The position numbers and the translations under genes were made by a program. This document shows, in pieces, positions 1 through 10,800 of a stretch of DNA of 64,000 bases. The notes beneath the pieces are model-generated. The model was not told the DNA's origin, ran no database searches, and worked only from the letters and a program-made list of their open reading frames with translations. The DNA is from Zea mays (lineage: Eukaryota; Streptophyta; Magnoliopsida; Poales; Poaceae), in the NCBI RefSeq assembly GCF_902167145.1, contig NC_050096.1, positions 159,959,825 through 160,023,824 on the forward strand, given 5' to 3'. Numbering within the stretch: position 1 is the first letter of the stretch; every line of letters begins with the position of its first letter.

Positions 1-82
1 CCTATAACAATATAACACAAATATGTACATAAGTTATCGTGTTATTATATGGTTCCGTCGCAACGCACGGGCACTCAACTAG
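1..82 (+). mobile_element. Helitron 3' terminus (partial, 5' end outside window)
   Basis: The segment ends in CTAG at 79-82 followed by T. Twelve bases upstream is a short hairpin (about 55-70): stem CCGT plus GC pairing with GC plus ACGG, with a one-base bulge and a 3-nt loop. A hairpin followed by CTRR is the hallmark of a Helitron 3' end. The same CGCAACGCACGG-type sequence recurs, in reverse complement, at the end of the Helitron at 61044. Only the terminus is visible, so size and contents are unknown. Confidence 0.55.
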
Positions 83-590
83 TATATATTTATGCTAGTG
101 TTTGCATATATACTTGATAGCATTCATATTTACTTTGAATTTAACAATTAACAAACTTGTTATTTTGTGAAATAACAGTCTTGCCTTTGATAAAAATGAA
201 TCGTTACCGAGTTTAATTTGCATGTGTTTAATTCTCAGGAATATTTTTAAACTAGGCGAAATATTCCTCAAATTAAACATAGACAAACTAAACTCTACAC
301 TGATTCATTTTTTAGTTAGGAGCAAAATCGTCATTTAACCCTTGTTGCATTGTTAAGTCTCAAAACTAACAAGGGCATCATCTAAGTAACTTTAGCTTGA
401 GGCCAAATAAGTAACTCAAAAATAAAAAAGGTCATGGAAGTATGTTGAATATTTATAGGACCAACAAAGTAAATGTTTGGATAAAGGAAGCTTTATAGAT
501 AAGGTTACCAAGAACATTACATCAAGCGGATACAAAGTCTTGGTACAAGCTCTCGGCCTCTACCTAACTCACATGGCCAAACTAAAGAAA
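83..590. other. AT-rich stretch with no identifiable gene
   Basis: No credible coding sequence or RNA gene is visible; the single short ORF here is AT-rich and resembles nothing. The part nearest 590 may be 3' UTR of the minus-strand LINE. I see no poly(T) tract on the plus strand that would mark a LINE poly(A) tail, so that boundary cannot be placed. Confidence 0.5.
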
Positions 591-594
591 AGAT

Positions 595-1689
595 CAAGAT
601 CAAGAACACAACAACCTCCCTAATCTAGCGGCAATCAACTCGAAGACTATAACGCCACCCATGCGCCCGGGAGAAAACAACCATGGTCGTTCGCACCAAG
701 AGCCACGATCCCATCGCAACCAAAAGGTCGCACCTCCACACGTTGAAGAATGGCCCAACTTGTTAGCCTCTGAGCTGCCAAATGGATAACCTGCAAAGGA
801 GAGCAAAATGTTTTTTTCTCAAAAACTAAATCATTTCTACAAATCCAGAGCGCCCAGCACATCATAATCGCTCCTAGTAGAAACACAGTTTTTATCCTAC
901 TATTGAAACCATGGAGCCAATCTCCAAACATATGGTTCACATTTTGTGGTTGATTAATTCCAGTGGCAAACCTAAACACACTCCAAACTGATCGTGCTAA
1001 CTGGCACTCGAAAAGGAGATGGTTAATGGTTTCATCCTTGTGACAGAAAACACAGATAAGACTTCCCTACCAATTTCATTTAGCCAGATTATCTTTTGTG
1101 AGAATTACCCCCCTTCACAGATACCACATGAAGATTTTAAATTTCAGAGGTGCCTTTTACTTGCAGATATCTTTGTTGAGATTAGGGGTATTTCTGAGCA
1201 TCAAGGCCGCGTAGTGTGATTTAACTGAGAATCTACCATTAGAGGCAAGGCTCCAGAAGGAGTCCATGTCCTAGGATAGCTCCATACCTTGGATACGTGA
1301 CAATAAAGATAACCATTTAGCCAAGCTGGCTCCAAATAGATGTCTTCGCTAGGAAAAGGTAGGAGGGAATATACTCATTGCTTCTGCTATAGTTATGGAT
1401 TTATGTCTCACAATGTTATATAGGCTTGGATATTGGTCTCTTAAAGAGGACCCATCGAGCCATGTATCCTCCTAGAACCTTACCTGTGATCCATCTTTTA
1501 GGAGAAAGCATCCATAGCAAAAAAGGCTGGCTTTACTTTCAGTAAGCCCGACCAGAAGTGGGAAACCCCAAGTTTCCACTCAACCTGAGACAAAGGTTTT
1601 GAGCCTACATATTTATTGCGGAGAAGTTGTTGCCACATTCCATCAGAGGTGAGTAGTTTGTATATCCATTTACTAAGGAGGTTAGTATT
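595..1689 (-). pseudogene. LINE ORF2, C-terminal part (RT thumb / zf-RVT region), broken
   Basis: On the minus strand the translation gives the C-terminal third of a plant L1-type ORF2. A segment with NTNLLSKWIYKLLTSDGMW at 1707-1630 is typical of the region after the RT palm. A zf-RVT-like segment (FKIFMWYL, then CVFCHKDETINHLLFEC) lies at about 1150-1020, and the terminal W-x-I-C-R-N-D motif at about 860-830. Several stops and frame changes separate these pieces, so it is a pseudogene. It is the continuation of the LINE at 57113-63700: removing the LARD element and one gtatt duplication joins the two parts in one frame at LLSKW. The end near 595 is set by loss of coding similarity and is approximate. 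Confidence 0.8.
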
Positions 1690-4376
1690 TGTGGCAGAAC
1701 CTCCCAAGCTATTGGGCCCACATGCACCTGCCCTTGTCTCAAAGACCTCAGGCGGCTATGCATGTGCACCAGATAACTTAACATGATCTGTCCGAGTGCC
1801 CCATGGACCTCGGATAAACCACTTACAACCAGAACCGCGGGATTAAGTAAACACAAATCACACACCAACATTTTGCAGCGGAAATCTTATTACCAAATTT
1901 TACAAGTTACATCAAGTTTACATCGTACATGATCGGAGTGATTACAAAAGTGATTCAAAGAAATAACTTTGAACTGTTATAGGTTATTTATAGTTTTGAA
2001 ATATATGCTAGCTCAAGTGACCATCCTCAATAAGAAGTATAGAAGGTCGTGACCACCGGCGCTTAACACCAATCACAATCAAGTGACTCGTAACCTGCAG
2101 CAACAATGGGTAAAACCCTAAGTACGCAAGTACTCAGCAAGACTTACCTGACTAAAGAAAAGACTCTCAAGGATATGCTAGTTAAATAGGAATCAAGGAA
2201 AAGGCTTTAGCAAGAATCTACTTAGATACTTTTGCAGAAATAGCTTACTAAAGTGAGTCCTTACTTTCAACATTTTAATGCTAGATTAAGTATTAATAGA
2301 CCTTGTTTGCATCTAGTCTAATTCCATCATCACATTAATCAATCCAACATGATTTTTGCTCATTAAGATTCCATCCATGACTTAGATTGCAAGGCAGTGA
2401 CCAAGTCTTTATGTCCGAGAAGTAACGGCGATCCGAATCGATTAATACCCAGCTGGGGATCTCCAATCACACGACATATGTAGCACTTAACCCTTGCATA
2501 TGTCAACTCGCCAACGAGGTTCTTAAGACTAGATCAGGTTCACGCCAACCGAGAGCACAGATACACCACCGTCCAGCCTCTTGCCATGGAGGGTACGCGC
2601 TACTCTCGCCATCTCTCCACTCCCATTGTGTGTTGTCTTATTCTGGTATTAGTCTGCCCGAGGCAAAGCTTACCCATGATGAGGCATGTGACCAGTTAAA
2701 GGGTCCTCGATCAGCAAGCCTACATTCAGTATAATCCTTAATCAAACTGGATAGAACATCACCTGTTCCTAGCCCAAGTCCCAATTTAAGTACTTCCATC
2801 CTTAGGATTGTTTGTGTTCCTTAGGATGAAAAGAGCATTATAGAGAACTTTGTAGTAAGATCCCACCACGCTCGCAATGGAAAAATATTCTTGCAGGTAG
2901 AAGCCATCTTTCCTCAGGATAACCCCTAAGCTAGGCCTTAATGCAAAAGACAACCTCTATCCACAAGATCTAAGCAGAGATAAGCATTTTTGTAATTCAT
3001 ATTTTGATACTTCATCAGAAGTATCTATAAAGGTATGGATATCAAGGTAGACAATGCAAAGGGTTTCCAAGCAACTCCTATAAACCTAATGCACATTTCG
3101 CTAGACTTAAAGTGTGTAAAAATTATTTAAAACACAAGGAGTTGCATGCACCGGGTCTTGCCTGGAAGAACACTAGGTTAGTGTTTGTTAGACGATGTCC
3201 ACTTGGCGATCAGCTTTTATTCTGATACTTGTTTCGTCTGTCCATCTTCAGTTTGCGAATAAGCCCACGCTTAACAACATATTGGGGTCGACTTGGCTCA
3301 TGTTCTCGACATCACAAGAGTAATTAACGTACCTGAATGGAATGCATTATGCACATGAATGCATATAGACAGGAATATCATAAACCTAAATAGTGCTACG
3401 CAATACCGAATTAAATACCTAGCGGCGAGGCGTTGTACAATTTTATACGGAAACACCAGTTACCGACGTACGACTAAGCGCAATAGTCACGCTTCTCTAA
3501 ATTAAACGAACCTAACGCAAACATCACGAACAACAAATCATACACATTAAACATAATTAGCCTAAACATAATTTATCAGTTAATTAATTAAATTCTAAAC
3601 TTAGTGGTCTAAGGAATTTAAATCTAGAACAAGAATAAAAGCACATCACTTTTTAGACCATGCGACTGGATTAAATTACATACCACTCTAAGCTATCATA
3701 TATAACCTACCATTAATTTTATCAAACAATTAGAATTTGTCATAAGTAATACTAATAATATTATTGTTTAGACATTTTAAAATACTAAATTTAAACTTCA
3801 TTCACTAATTTACTGTACGTCACATAATGAACATCTCAAACCTACCCAACGCGACTACTTCGAAATCGTGAAAATAATCACATCGCATTCATCGAACTAA
3901 TTCAATAATTAAGCTAAAGGAAATATGGATCGGCTTACCCACGATTAAATTTGACGCGCTATCCGCGAACACGGCAAGGATTCTGGTTTAGCTCTTGCGT
4001 CGAGTACTTGGTGAACGTCACGCTGCTAACTCCGTCTTCACCCGATTATTGGGATTTCTTGATGATGCACGGAACGACGACGAGATCGAGTTTGGAGCGA
4101 GCTGGCGAGGACACGAATCCACTGAGGGCTCTGGCAACGACGAAGTCACGAGCAAGGGAGGACGTGTTCAACAGCTCGATGGCAAACGCGAGCATGCAGC
4201 GTGGCACGCAGCAGCGACGATAGTCGAATCGGCAAAAGAGCGTTAGCGAACTCGACGAACACGACCACGGTCGTGTGCTGACGTGGATAGGACAACAGCG
4301 GCTGGCGAGCCCAACAAAGGAGCCTGCGCAACGACAACCAAACAGTGAAGCTCGCGCGCGCTGGGAGGAATACGAA

Positions 4377-5513
4377 CAGGGGCGGAAGGCCCAGTATGAC
4401 TCAATATTGCCTAGGCAATACCTTGTGCCGGCCCACTAAAAGATTAGATTAGGGTTTTCCGTGTCCCGCACACATCCGTTGCCCGCTGAGCCGCACCCGC
4501 ACGGCCGCAGGCGCGTCCACACCCGCACGGCCGTTGGCCGCCGACCGCTCGGCAGACGCAGACGGCCTGCTCAGCTGCTCGCCTGCTCCTCATCTCCGAC
4601 GGCGTTCTGCTCGGCTTAGTCGGCTGCTCGGCAGACGGCAGTCCCGCTCGGCCGCTCCTGCGTTTCGCTGCTCGCCCAGGCGCCCGGCCAGCCAGCGTGC
4701 TCGGCTGCTGTCTGCCTCTGCCTGCTTGTCCAGTTGTCCGCCTGTCCGATGTCCAGCCCGGCGGCCGGCTGCAGGCTGTGGCTATTTGTCCCGGGCCGCT
4801 TCCTGCTTGCTTTAGTAATTAGTTCGTTACTTCATTAGTTGCTTGAGTACATACTGCTTGAGTTTGAGTGCTTGTCTGCTTGTCCCATCCGATAGCCTAA
4901 AAGGTAGCGCATGAGTATTTATTTGATTATACGCGTGAGTATTTGATTATGTGTGTCTATTCTATTAGATTTTTCAATGTGCAGATTTTCCAATTTCTAA
5001 ATAACAGTCTTGGATATAAAAAAAATAAGGCAAAGAATATGGCCCAAAAAAGTATCTCTCTATATTATGTGAACATTCTATGTTAGCTGTTGTAATGTCT
5101 TCTAATTATCTAATACATGTTATATGCTTCGTAAAATGACAGATTTAAAAAGCTATTTCAGTCAAGCTTCTAGTGGAAGTAGACTAAGCACTCGCGCTAG
5201 TGGAAGTAGACTAAGCACTCGCGCTAGTGGAGTTTGTAATGGACCCGGAATATAAGTTGGAGTTTAAGAGAATAATAGTGAAGATGTCAATGGTGAAAAT
5301 GTTAATGATCAAGTAGAAGGTATAAATCAGTTCAACCCGGATCACATTATTTTTGATCCGAGACTTCCTATTCCAATCGATTCTTTTACTCCTAATTTTA
5401 GAGATGATGTTAGAAGGGCTTATTTTGTAGCTACAAATTGTTTTAAACAGTGTTATAAATTTTTAGTTTTCATTGTTAGTAATACCTAAATTTTCTGGCG
5501 TCCTCCGCCACTG
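4377..5513 (+). mobile_element. Defective hAT transposon (hAT-1)
   Basis: A 1137-bp insert has 10-bp terminal inverted repeats CAGGGGCGGA / TCCGCCACTG (one mismatch). It is flanked by a perfect 8-bp duplication aatacgaa (4369-4376 and 5514-5521). The other LTR of the host element, near 13512-13520, is uninterrupted and acts as the empty site. Eight-base duplications and CAG-start termini are typical of hAT elements. Inside are a GC-rich leader-like block (4440-4810), a direct repeat of about 29 bp at 5170-5226, and the beginning of a transposase at 5268-5489. Confidence 0.9.
5268..5489 (+). pseudogene. Remnant of hAT-type transposase N-terminus (TTF zinc-finger region)
   Basis: The reading frame contains DHIIFDPRLPIPIDSF followed by FRDDVRRAYFV. 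This resembles the segment just before and at the start of the TTF-type zinc finger in plant hAT transposases with a DUF4371-like core. Similarity stops after RRAYFV and a stop follows about 20 codons later. The zinc finger, catalytic RNase H-like fold and dimerisation domain are all missing, so this copy cannot encode transposase. The upstream Ser/Arg-rich repeat (5170-5226) may belong to the same N-terminus. Confidence 0.6.
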
Positions 5514-7579
5514 AATACGAACAATGACGGCTATGTAAGGAGCGTCGAGTTGGGGAGGGCAGGATTCGACGACTCGACAGTGCCCGTGGCCGAGCACACA
5601 AGGCGACCAGCGCACGCGGCGAGGAGATCACCGGTGAAGGGACTTGGCCGGCAAATCACGCGCATCAGCGGAGGAGCCGAGCAACAGCGACCCACCACCA
5701 TAGTAGGGAAAGGGGACGCACAGACCGAACGATACGAGAAAGAGATGAAGCAGTAGACCACGGCGAGCTGGAGATTCGACACGATGGAGCTCGGCCAACA
5801 GACAGCTTGCGTGCAGGGACTAGCTTGGCTGCGCGCGGCATGGGCAAGCAGGGAGATCCGGGCGAGCAAGGAGCAGCGGCTGGACGCCATGAGAGGACCT
5901 GCACGCAGGGATGAAACTCCACGGCGACCATGGCTGCAGGAAGCGGTGACGGAGTGGAGCAGGAAACTTGGCGCGGCTTAGGGATGGCGACCGAGTAGAG
6001 GAGAGACCAACGCAGGGAAGAAATCCGAGCAGAGAGCTTCGCGCTTGGGGCAGATGAATGAGCGGCTGCCTTCGGACGCGAGGAGGGAGAAGAATGAGCA
6101 GAGGCCAAGGACGCGAGTCCGAGCAGAGGCCAAGGACGCGAGGAGGGAGATGAATGAGCGGCTGCCTTCGGACATGGGGCGAGCAGGGCGCGGCAGAAAG
6201 CTCCAAACCGGCGCGGCCATGGCAGAGCTGGGCGCTAGAGAGAGAACGGCGGCGCTGGAGCTCGGTGGAGCAGAGGGCGAGCAGGGACGGCGCGCTAGGG
6301 AAGAAGACGCGTTGGGGAACAGGGAGCAGAAGGAGCTACGCACCATGGGCTAGCAGGAGCTGGGCGCGGCGGGATTTTTTTTTGCTCTGGTGCCGAGCGT
6401 GCGGCCTGAAGAGAAGGCCAAGGCCCAAGGGCCCCTGCGCGATGGAACAAAAAAAATCTTCGTGCTGCAAAAAAAATCTGCGCGACAGGGATAAGGAAAA
6501 TGCAAAGCGGTGGAGTAAAAAAAAACAGAGAGAGAGTCACGGGATAGAGATGGAGTGATATTTTCCTTTTTTTATTTCTTTTCTCTTTTATAACACAAGT
6601 GATACAAATATCCCCAATTTTGAGATCAGGGTTAAAAGAGACATAAACAAGTTGGATCAGGACGGTATTAGATATAAAATTCGGATAGAATTTAGCAGAT
6701 ACTCTGGAATTCAGAGGGATTTTTACCAGTTACTTATATCCAAAGATTTGGATCCGGGCGAGAAACGACAGACCAAAATAAACTGGTTTCGGCATCGATA
6801 TTTGCTCTGCGATTAGACTGAAATTAGCCGGAACCATATCTGCGAATGTATACGCGATTTCGTCGCCAAAACAGCGTGCTGAAGGATAAATTGGATCGTA
6901 ACCTCGCGCACGATTTCTCTCGGACAATGCGCGATTCCGATTATTTTGCCCCGAACATTTTAGTCGTCGAGTTCAAATTAATTTGCCCAGAATAAAAATC
7001 GCAAGAGCAGGTTGAGCTTCCGAATTCGTATTCGCGCGAGCGATGAATTTTAAACGGACACAAGACTCAACATATCGCGAAATAAATGTGCGATATCGAT
7101 GCGGCATCGAGAGTGCGATCCGTTCCGGAAGCGACGACACGCATCGCACATGTGGGCGAGAAGCTGTGCACATTGTTCGTTTCGGATAGCACGGGGCTCC
7201 AAATTTTACATAAAATCAGAAGTCTTCTGATTTTTGTATTCACTTACGCGTGTGATCCAAACAGTTCAAAATTCGCCAGCGACGAGGATTCGATAATCCA
7301 AAAGCTTCATGAACCCTCTTTAGTTGTTTAGATTATCAAATGAAAACGACACCAAACTCGATAGATTTTAATTAGGCACATGACTCACAAATTTTTGGAA
7401 CAATTACGTTCCAAATTTCGCGAAGACTTAGGAAGAGTCAAAATAGACAAAAACAGATGCGATATTAAAATTGCGATAGGCGAAGATGATTAAAATTTAG
7501 CATCTGTTTTATCCACAGATATTACGTGATTAAATCCATACTCGTTGTCGAGCAGAATATAAACACCTGGGGTGTTACA

Positions 7580-7597
7580 ACCCTCCCCCTTAAAAGA
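7580..7597 (-). promoter_or_regulatory. Polypurine tract of the LARD element
   Basis: On the minus strand the sequence reads CTTTTAAGGGGGAGGGT directly before the LTR start TGTAACACC. A purine run abutting the 3' LTR is the plus-strand DNA primer expected for an LTR retrotransposon. It fixes the element's orientation as minus. Confidence 0.85.
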
Positions 7598-8797
7598 ATC
7601 TCGTCCCGAGATTCAGAGCGAAAGACTTTTAAGATTAGAGAAACATGTAACCCATGTCCATATCAGTGATAATCATAAGACAATTCCAAACAAAGATGAG
7701 TGTCTCGGAAGGTTGTTTCTCTAGTGGACATAACACATATCGCCTTAGGCTAATTTAGAGATGTCCACCAATAGAGATGATGTCTGCCAGGGGAACACAT
7801 AAGGTTCCATGTGTGCAATTTGCTTTTTTGATGACACTGTACTATCTGAGTCTGTTGAGCAAGCGACAGATATGCGATTTTACCCAAACAGAATCAGATG
7901 CAACCTCTTGGGTAAAACACACAGAAAGAGATTTACCAACAAGTGGTCACAATAAGTTCATAATACATGAGACGAGTGTGGATGTCGAATAATATCACAG
8001 TTAACTCGTGGCTAGCCAGAGAATCCAAGTCCAAGAAAAATGATAAAGACTTGAAAAAATCACCAGCGGAGGGATCTGTAAATGCTGCCTTCGCAACCAA
8101 CCCATTTTATCGAGCACTCATCATGGCTCGACTTGATCACACATGCTGGAAAAGCACACGTGAGGCGATCGAGGCATGACTAGAGCGATAATTAGGTGAC
8201 TATCAGTCGACTTTAACTTGATCTTTGTAAGAACTTTCTTAGGATGGGTTAAACCAAAGTGAGTTTAGAAAACTCGACAAAACGATCTCTAAACTCAACC
8301 TTTGTTCATTGGGCAGTTACAAGTTAGTAAAACCAACTTATTGAACTACTTATGACATCGAGCAAGTCCTCTCAGTACCATCGGTAAGCCAAGGGTTGAG
8401 AGTTCACTCTTATTAACAGTTGATCATGCATTTGGGTAAAAATCCGTTTGGTCAGGTGGTTCATCCGTTTCTTTATGCGAGATGAATTTTCCACATGGTT
8501 AAGGGATACAGGGATTAATAAGAGAGTGAATGAACAAACTCCTGCAATCTCAGCAGCAGAAAAAGTCAATCTCCATTTGAGAACTACTTAGCTGGCTCTC
8601 AACACTAGAAGCTTCAAGGCTTCACCTTTACACAAAGGATGCAAAGGGAACGTGTATGTTTGAAGTCACCATCAAAGTCAAGGAAAAGAGACCACACATG
8701 AAAGTGGTAGGTCCTTTTGATCCAACAGAGATGATAGATGTTGCTTGATCACTTCGACAAACAACACCTAAATCGTTTCAAGGAAGAGATCTACGGG

Positions 8798-9170
8798 AGA
8801 TAACACATCAGTGTAGTTCCATAATGGATCATGACTAGAGACCTTGATACCAGCATGCGCCAAGCAGCATAGCCTTGCGTGTCCATTCACAAGGGGCTCT
8901 CAGTTTTGCTGCGGCACCATAAGTCGTTAATCGTGACACCATTACCGAACTGGCACCAATAATAAATCTCACATGGTAAGAACAATTTGTGCCAAGATAA
9001 CACATTGATATAGTCTCATAATGGATTATAACTACTAACTATGATACCAGCGCGTGCCGAGTAGCGCAACCATGTGTATGCATCCACAGGAGGCCCTCGG
9101 TTTCATCGTGGCACCATCAGTTTTAGTCACAACACCATTATCATACGTAACCAATAAGAAATCTCGCACG
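8798..9170. repeat. Imperfect tandem duplication, period about 197 bp
   Basis: Sequence from 8798 (gataacacatca, then ataatggat, gataccagc, gggctctc, gcaccat) recurs in the same order from 8995. The two copies are clearly diverged, so the duplication is old. Confidence 0.75.
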
Positions 9171-10786
9171 ACACAAATAGACTGAGTCTTGAGTCTGGAT
9201 GACAATATTCAAAAGAGACTCCACCTGTAAGAATGGTCACAAGTAGAGAGCCAAATAGATTATGGCCCGATGAAATGAATAGGACATGGCCATAACCTAA
9301 ACTGGGTGGTGAGGGAGTACGAAGGGAGACTGATACTTCAGTCCCAAGCATATTTCTATGCCCATCGCAGAGATCACAAGGTCAAGGATTAGTATCTATT
9401 AGATACGGACTGAAAACAATCATAAGATTAAGTTGGTACGCCTTCGATAGAAATGAGGAAATCAAAGGCATCAAATTAAGGAAAATGATCAGACAGAACT
9501 TTCCTAAGTTGGGTTGATAAAGCAACATGGCGATTCTTAAGAACAGGCAAACTAGATAATGGACATCAGCTTGCACAAACTGAATAAGGATATGGTTTAG
9601 GATGGGGACATGACTCGAGATTCTTGTTTCAAGTTCGGGTACACTTTAGGTCCAACAAAGAAATTATCTAGGCATTTATTTTTATGTGTTTGGTCATGGA
9701 GTGATAACGGAAAATTCAACTTTGGATCATGGTTCACTAAACAAGAACATGGCCTAGTTTTGGGTTTAGGCAAACAAACTACTAACCTTCTATCAGTACA
9801 TCAAGCACCAGAGCAAACACATATATAACACCTAAATAGGTTACCTAAAGAACAGAGGACAACTATTTCATCGAAGTTTACAATACAACATTACACCACA
9901 TTATCTACAATCACCGGTTATTAGAATAAAGGTGAGAGAAGCATTTTGGGTGTATAGGTGACAAACATGATGCAACAATCAGGATGCATGCTCGTCTTAT
10001 TCGTCCTCACTGATTTTGCCAATCTAATGTGGCAATAGCGTTCTATATCGGTGGCATACTTATGACTCTCACGATATTTTGCTAGTCGTCAGCTATACAT
10101 ACGTTTTCGAGGTTAGTGTACCTGCAGAAAAATCCATTACAACTCAATTTCCCATGATGCAAGATCCACACATGACAGTTTATCATAGTTTATACTCCAT
10201 ATATTTCTATATGGAGGCCAGCTCATCATTAAGCGCCGAGCCACGCATAGGCGCCGTTGCCACAATTTAACCATAGGGCAACTCATTATGGTAACTCACC
10301 TTCTTACCTGAGCGTAGGTGCGTCATTACAAGTACATTACACTTCTCAGTATTCCCATGTTTGTATACCCATACACATCCATGGGGTACTAAATCCCAGA
10401 AAATTAAATACTCCACATCGCAGCCTTCATATATACATATGTAGAACATGTATATAATCAAGCGCTTTTCATACTCTTCCCTAGACCGACGGTTGTTCAG
10501 TCATGCTCTCACATCTCACCTTACCTGAGCGTCGATCCATTCAAAACTGAATGGCCTCAAAAATAACAATACACATGTATGCAATACCCACCCGATTGTG
10601 GGTTAGTGGTTTTGAACTAAGCCACCTGATAGTCCTTAATTTAGGGCTTAACAGAGGATGTCGCTAGCATTATAGTTTTCAAATCTGTTTTTCAAAACCA
10701 AACAATGTGTTTAGTTGAAAAAAGTTTTTTCGAAACCCAAAACTTTTGTTTTGAAAATACGTATGTGACCGTATATACTTAATCCT

Positions 10787-10798
10787 GCTCCGATACCA
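10787..10798 (-). promoter_or_regulatory. Primer-binding site, initiator-Met tRNA type (LARD)
   Basis: The minus strand reads TGGTATCGGAGC two bases inside the LTR end. It matches the common plant retrotransposon primer site TGGTATCAGAGC (complement of the tRNA-iMet 3' end) with one change. Confidence 0.85.
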
Positions 10799-10800
10799 GC

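Larger units (their letters stand above)
1690..7579 (-). repeat. LARD 3' LTR (in element orientation), contains a hAT insertion
   Basis: This LTR is colinear with the right-hand LTR pieces at 10801-13735, 28149-28462, 40993-41302, 42483-43152 and 56631-57112. Without the 1145-bp hAT plus duplication it is about 4745 bp. The left half (1690-3950) is AT-rich; the segment at about 3950-6560 is GC-rich with short repeats, and the rest is mixed. Divergence from the other LTR is uneven, about 7% in the first 150 bp and lower further in, a few percent overall by eye. ORFs in the GC-rich part differ in length between the two copies and look incidental. Confidence 0.9.
7580..10800 (-). other. Non-coding interior of the LARD element
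   Basis: This is the 3221-bp interval between the purine tract and the primer site. The longest ORFs on either strand are about 60-75 codons and none resembles a retroelement protein. A direct repeat of about 180 bp lies at 8798-9170. A block near the primer site (10230-10560) repeats the motif cttacctgagcg. Packaging or dimerisation signals would be expected here by analogy with other non-autonomous elements but cannot be identified by reading. Confidence 0.7.
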
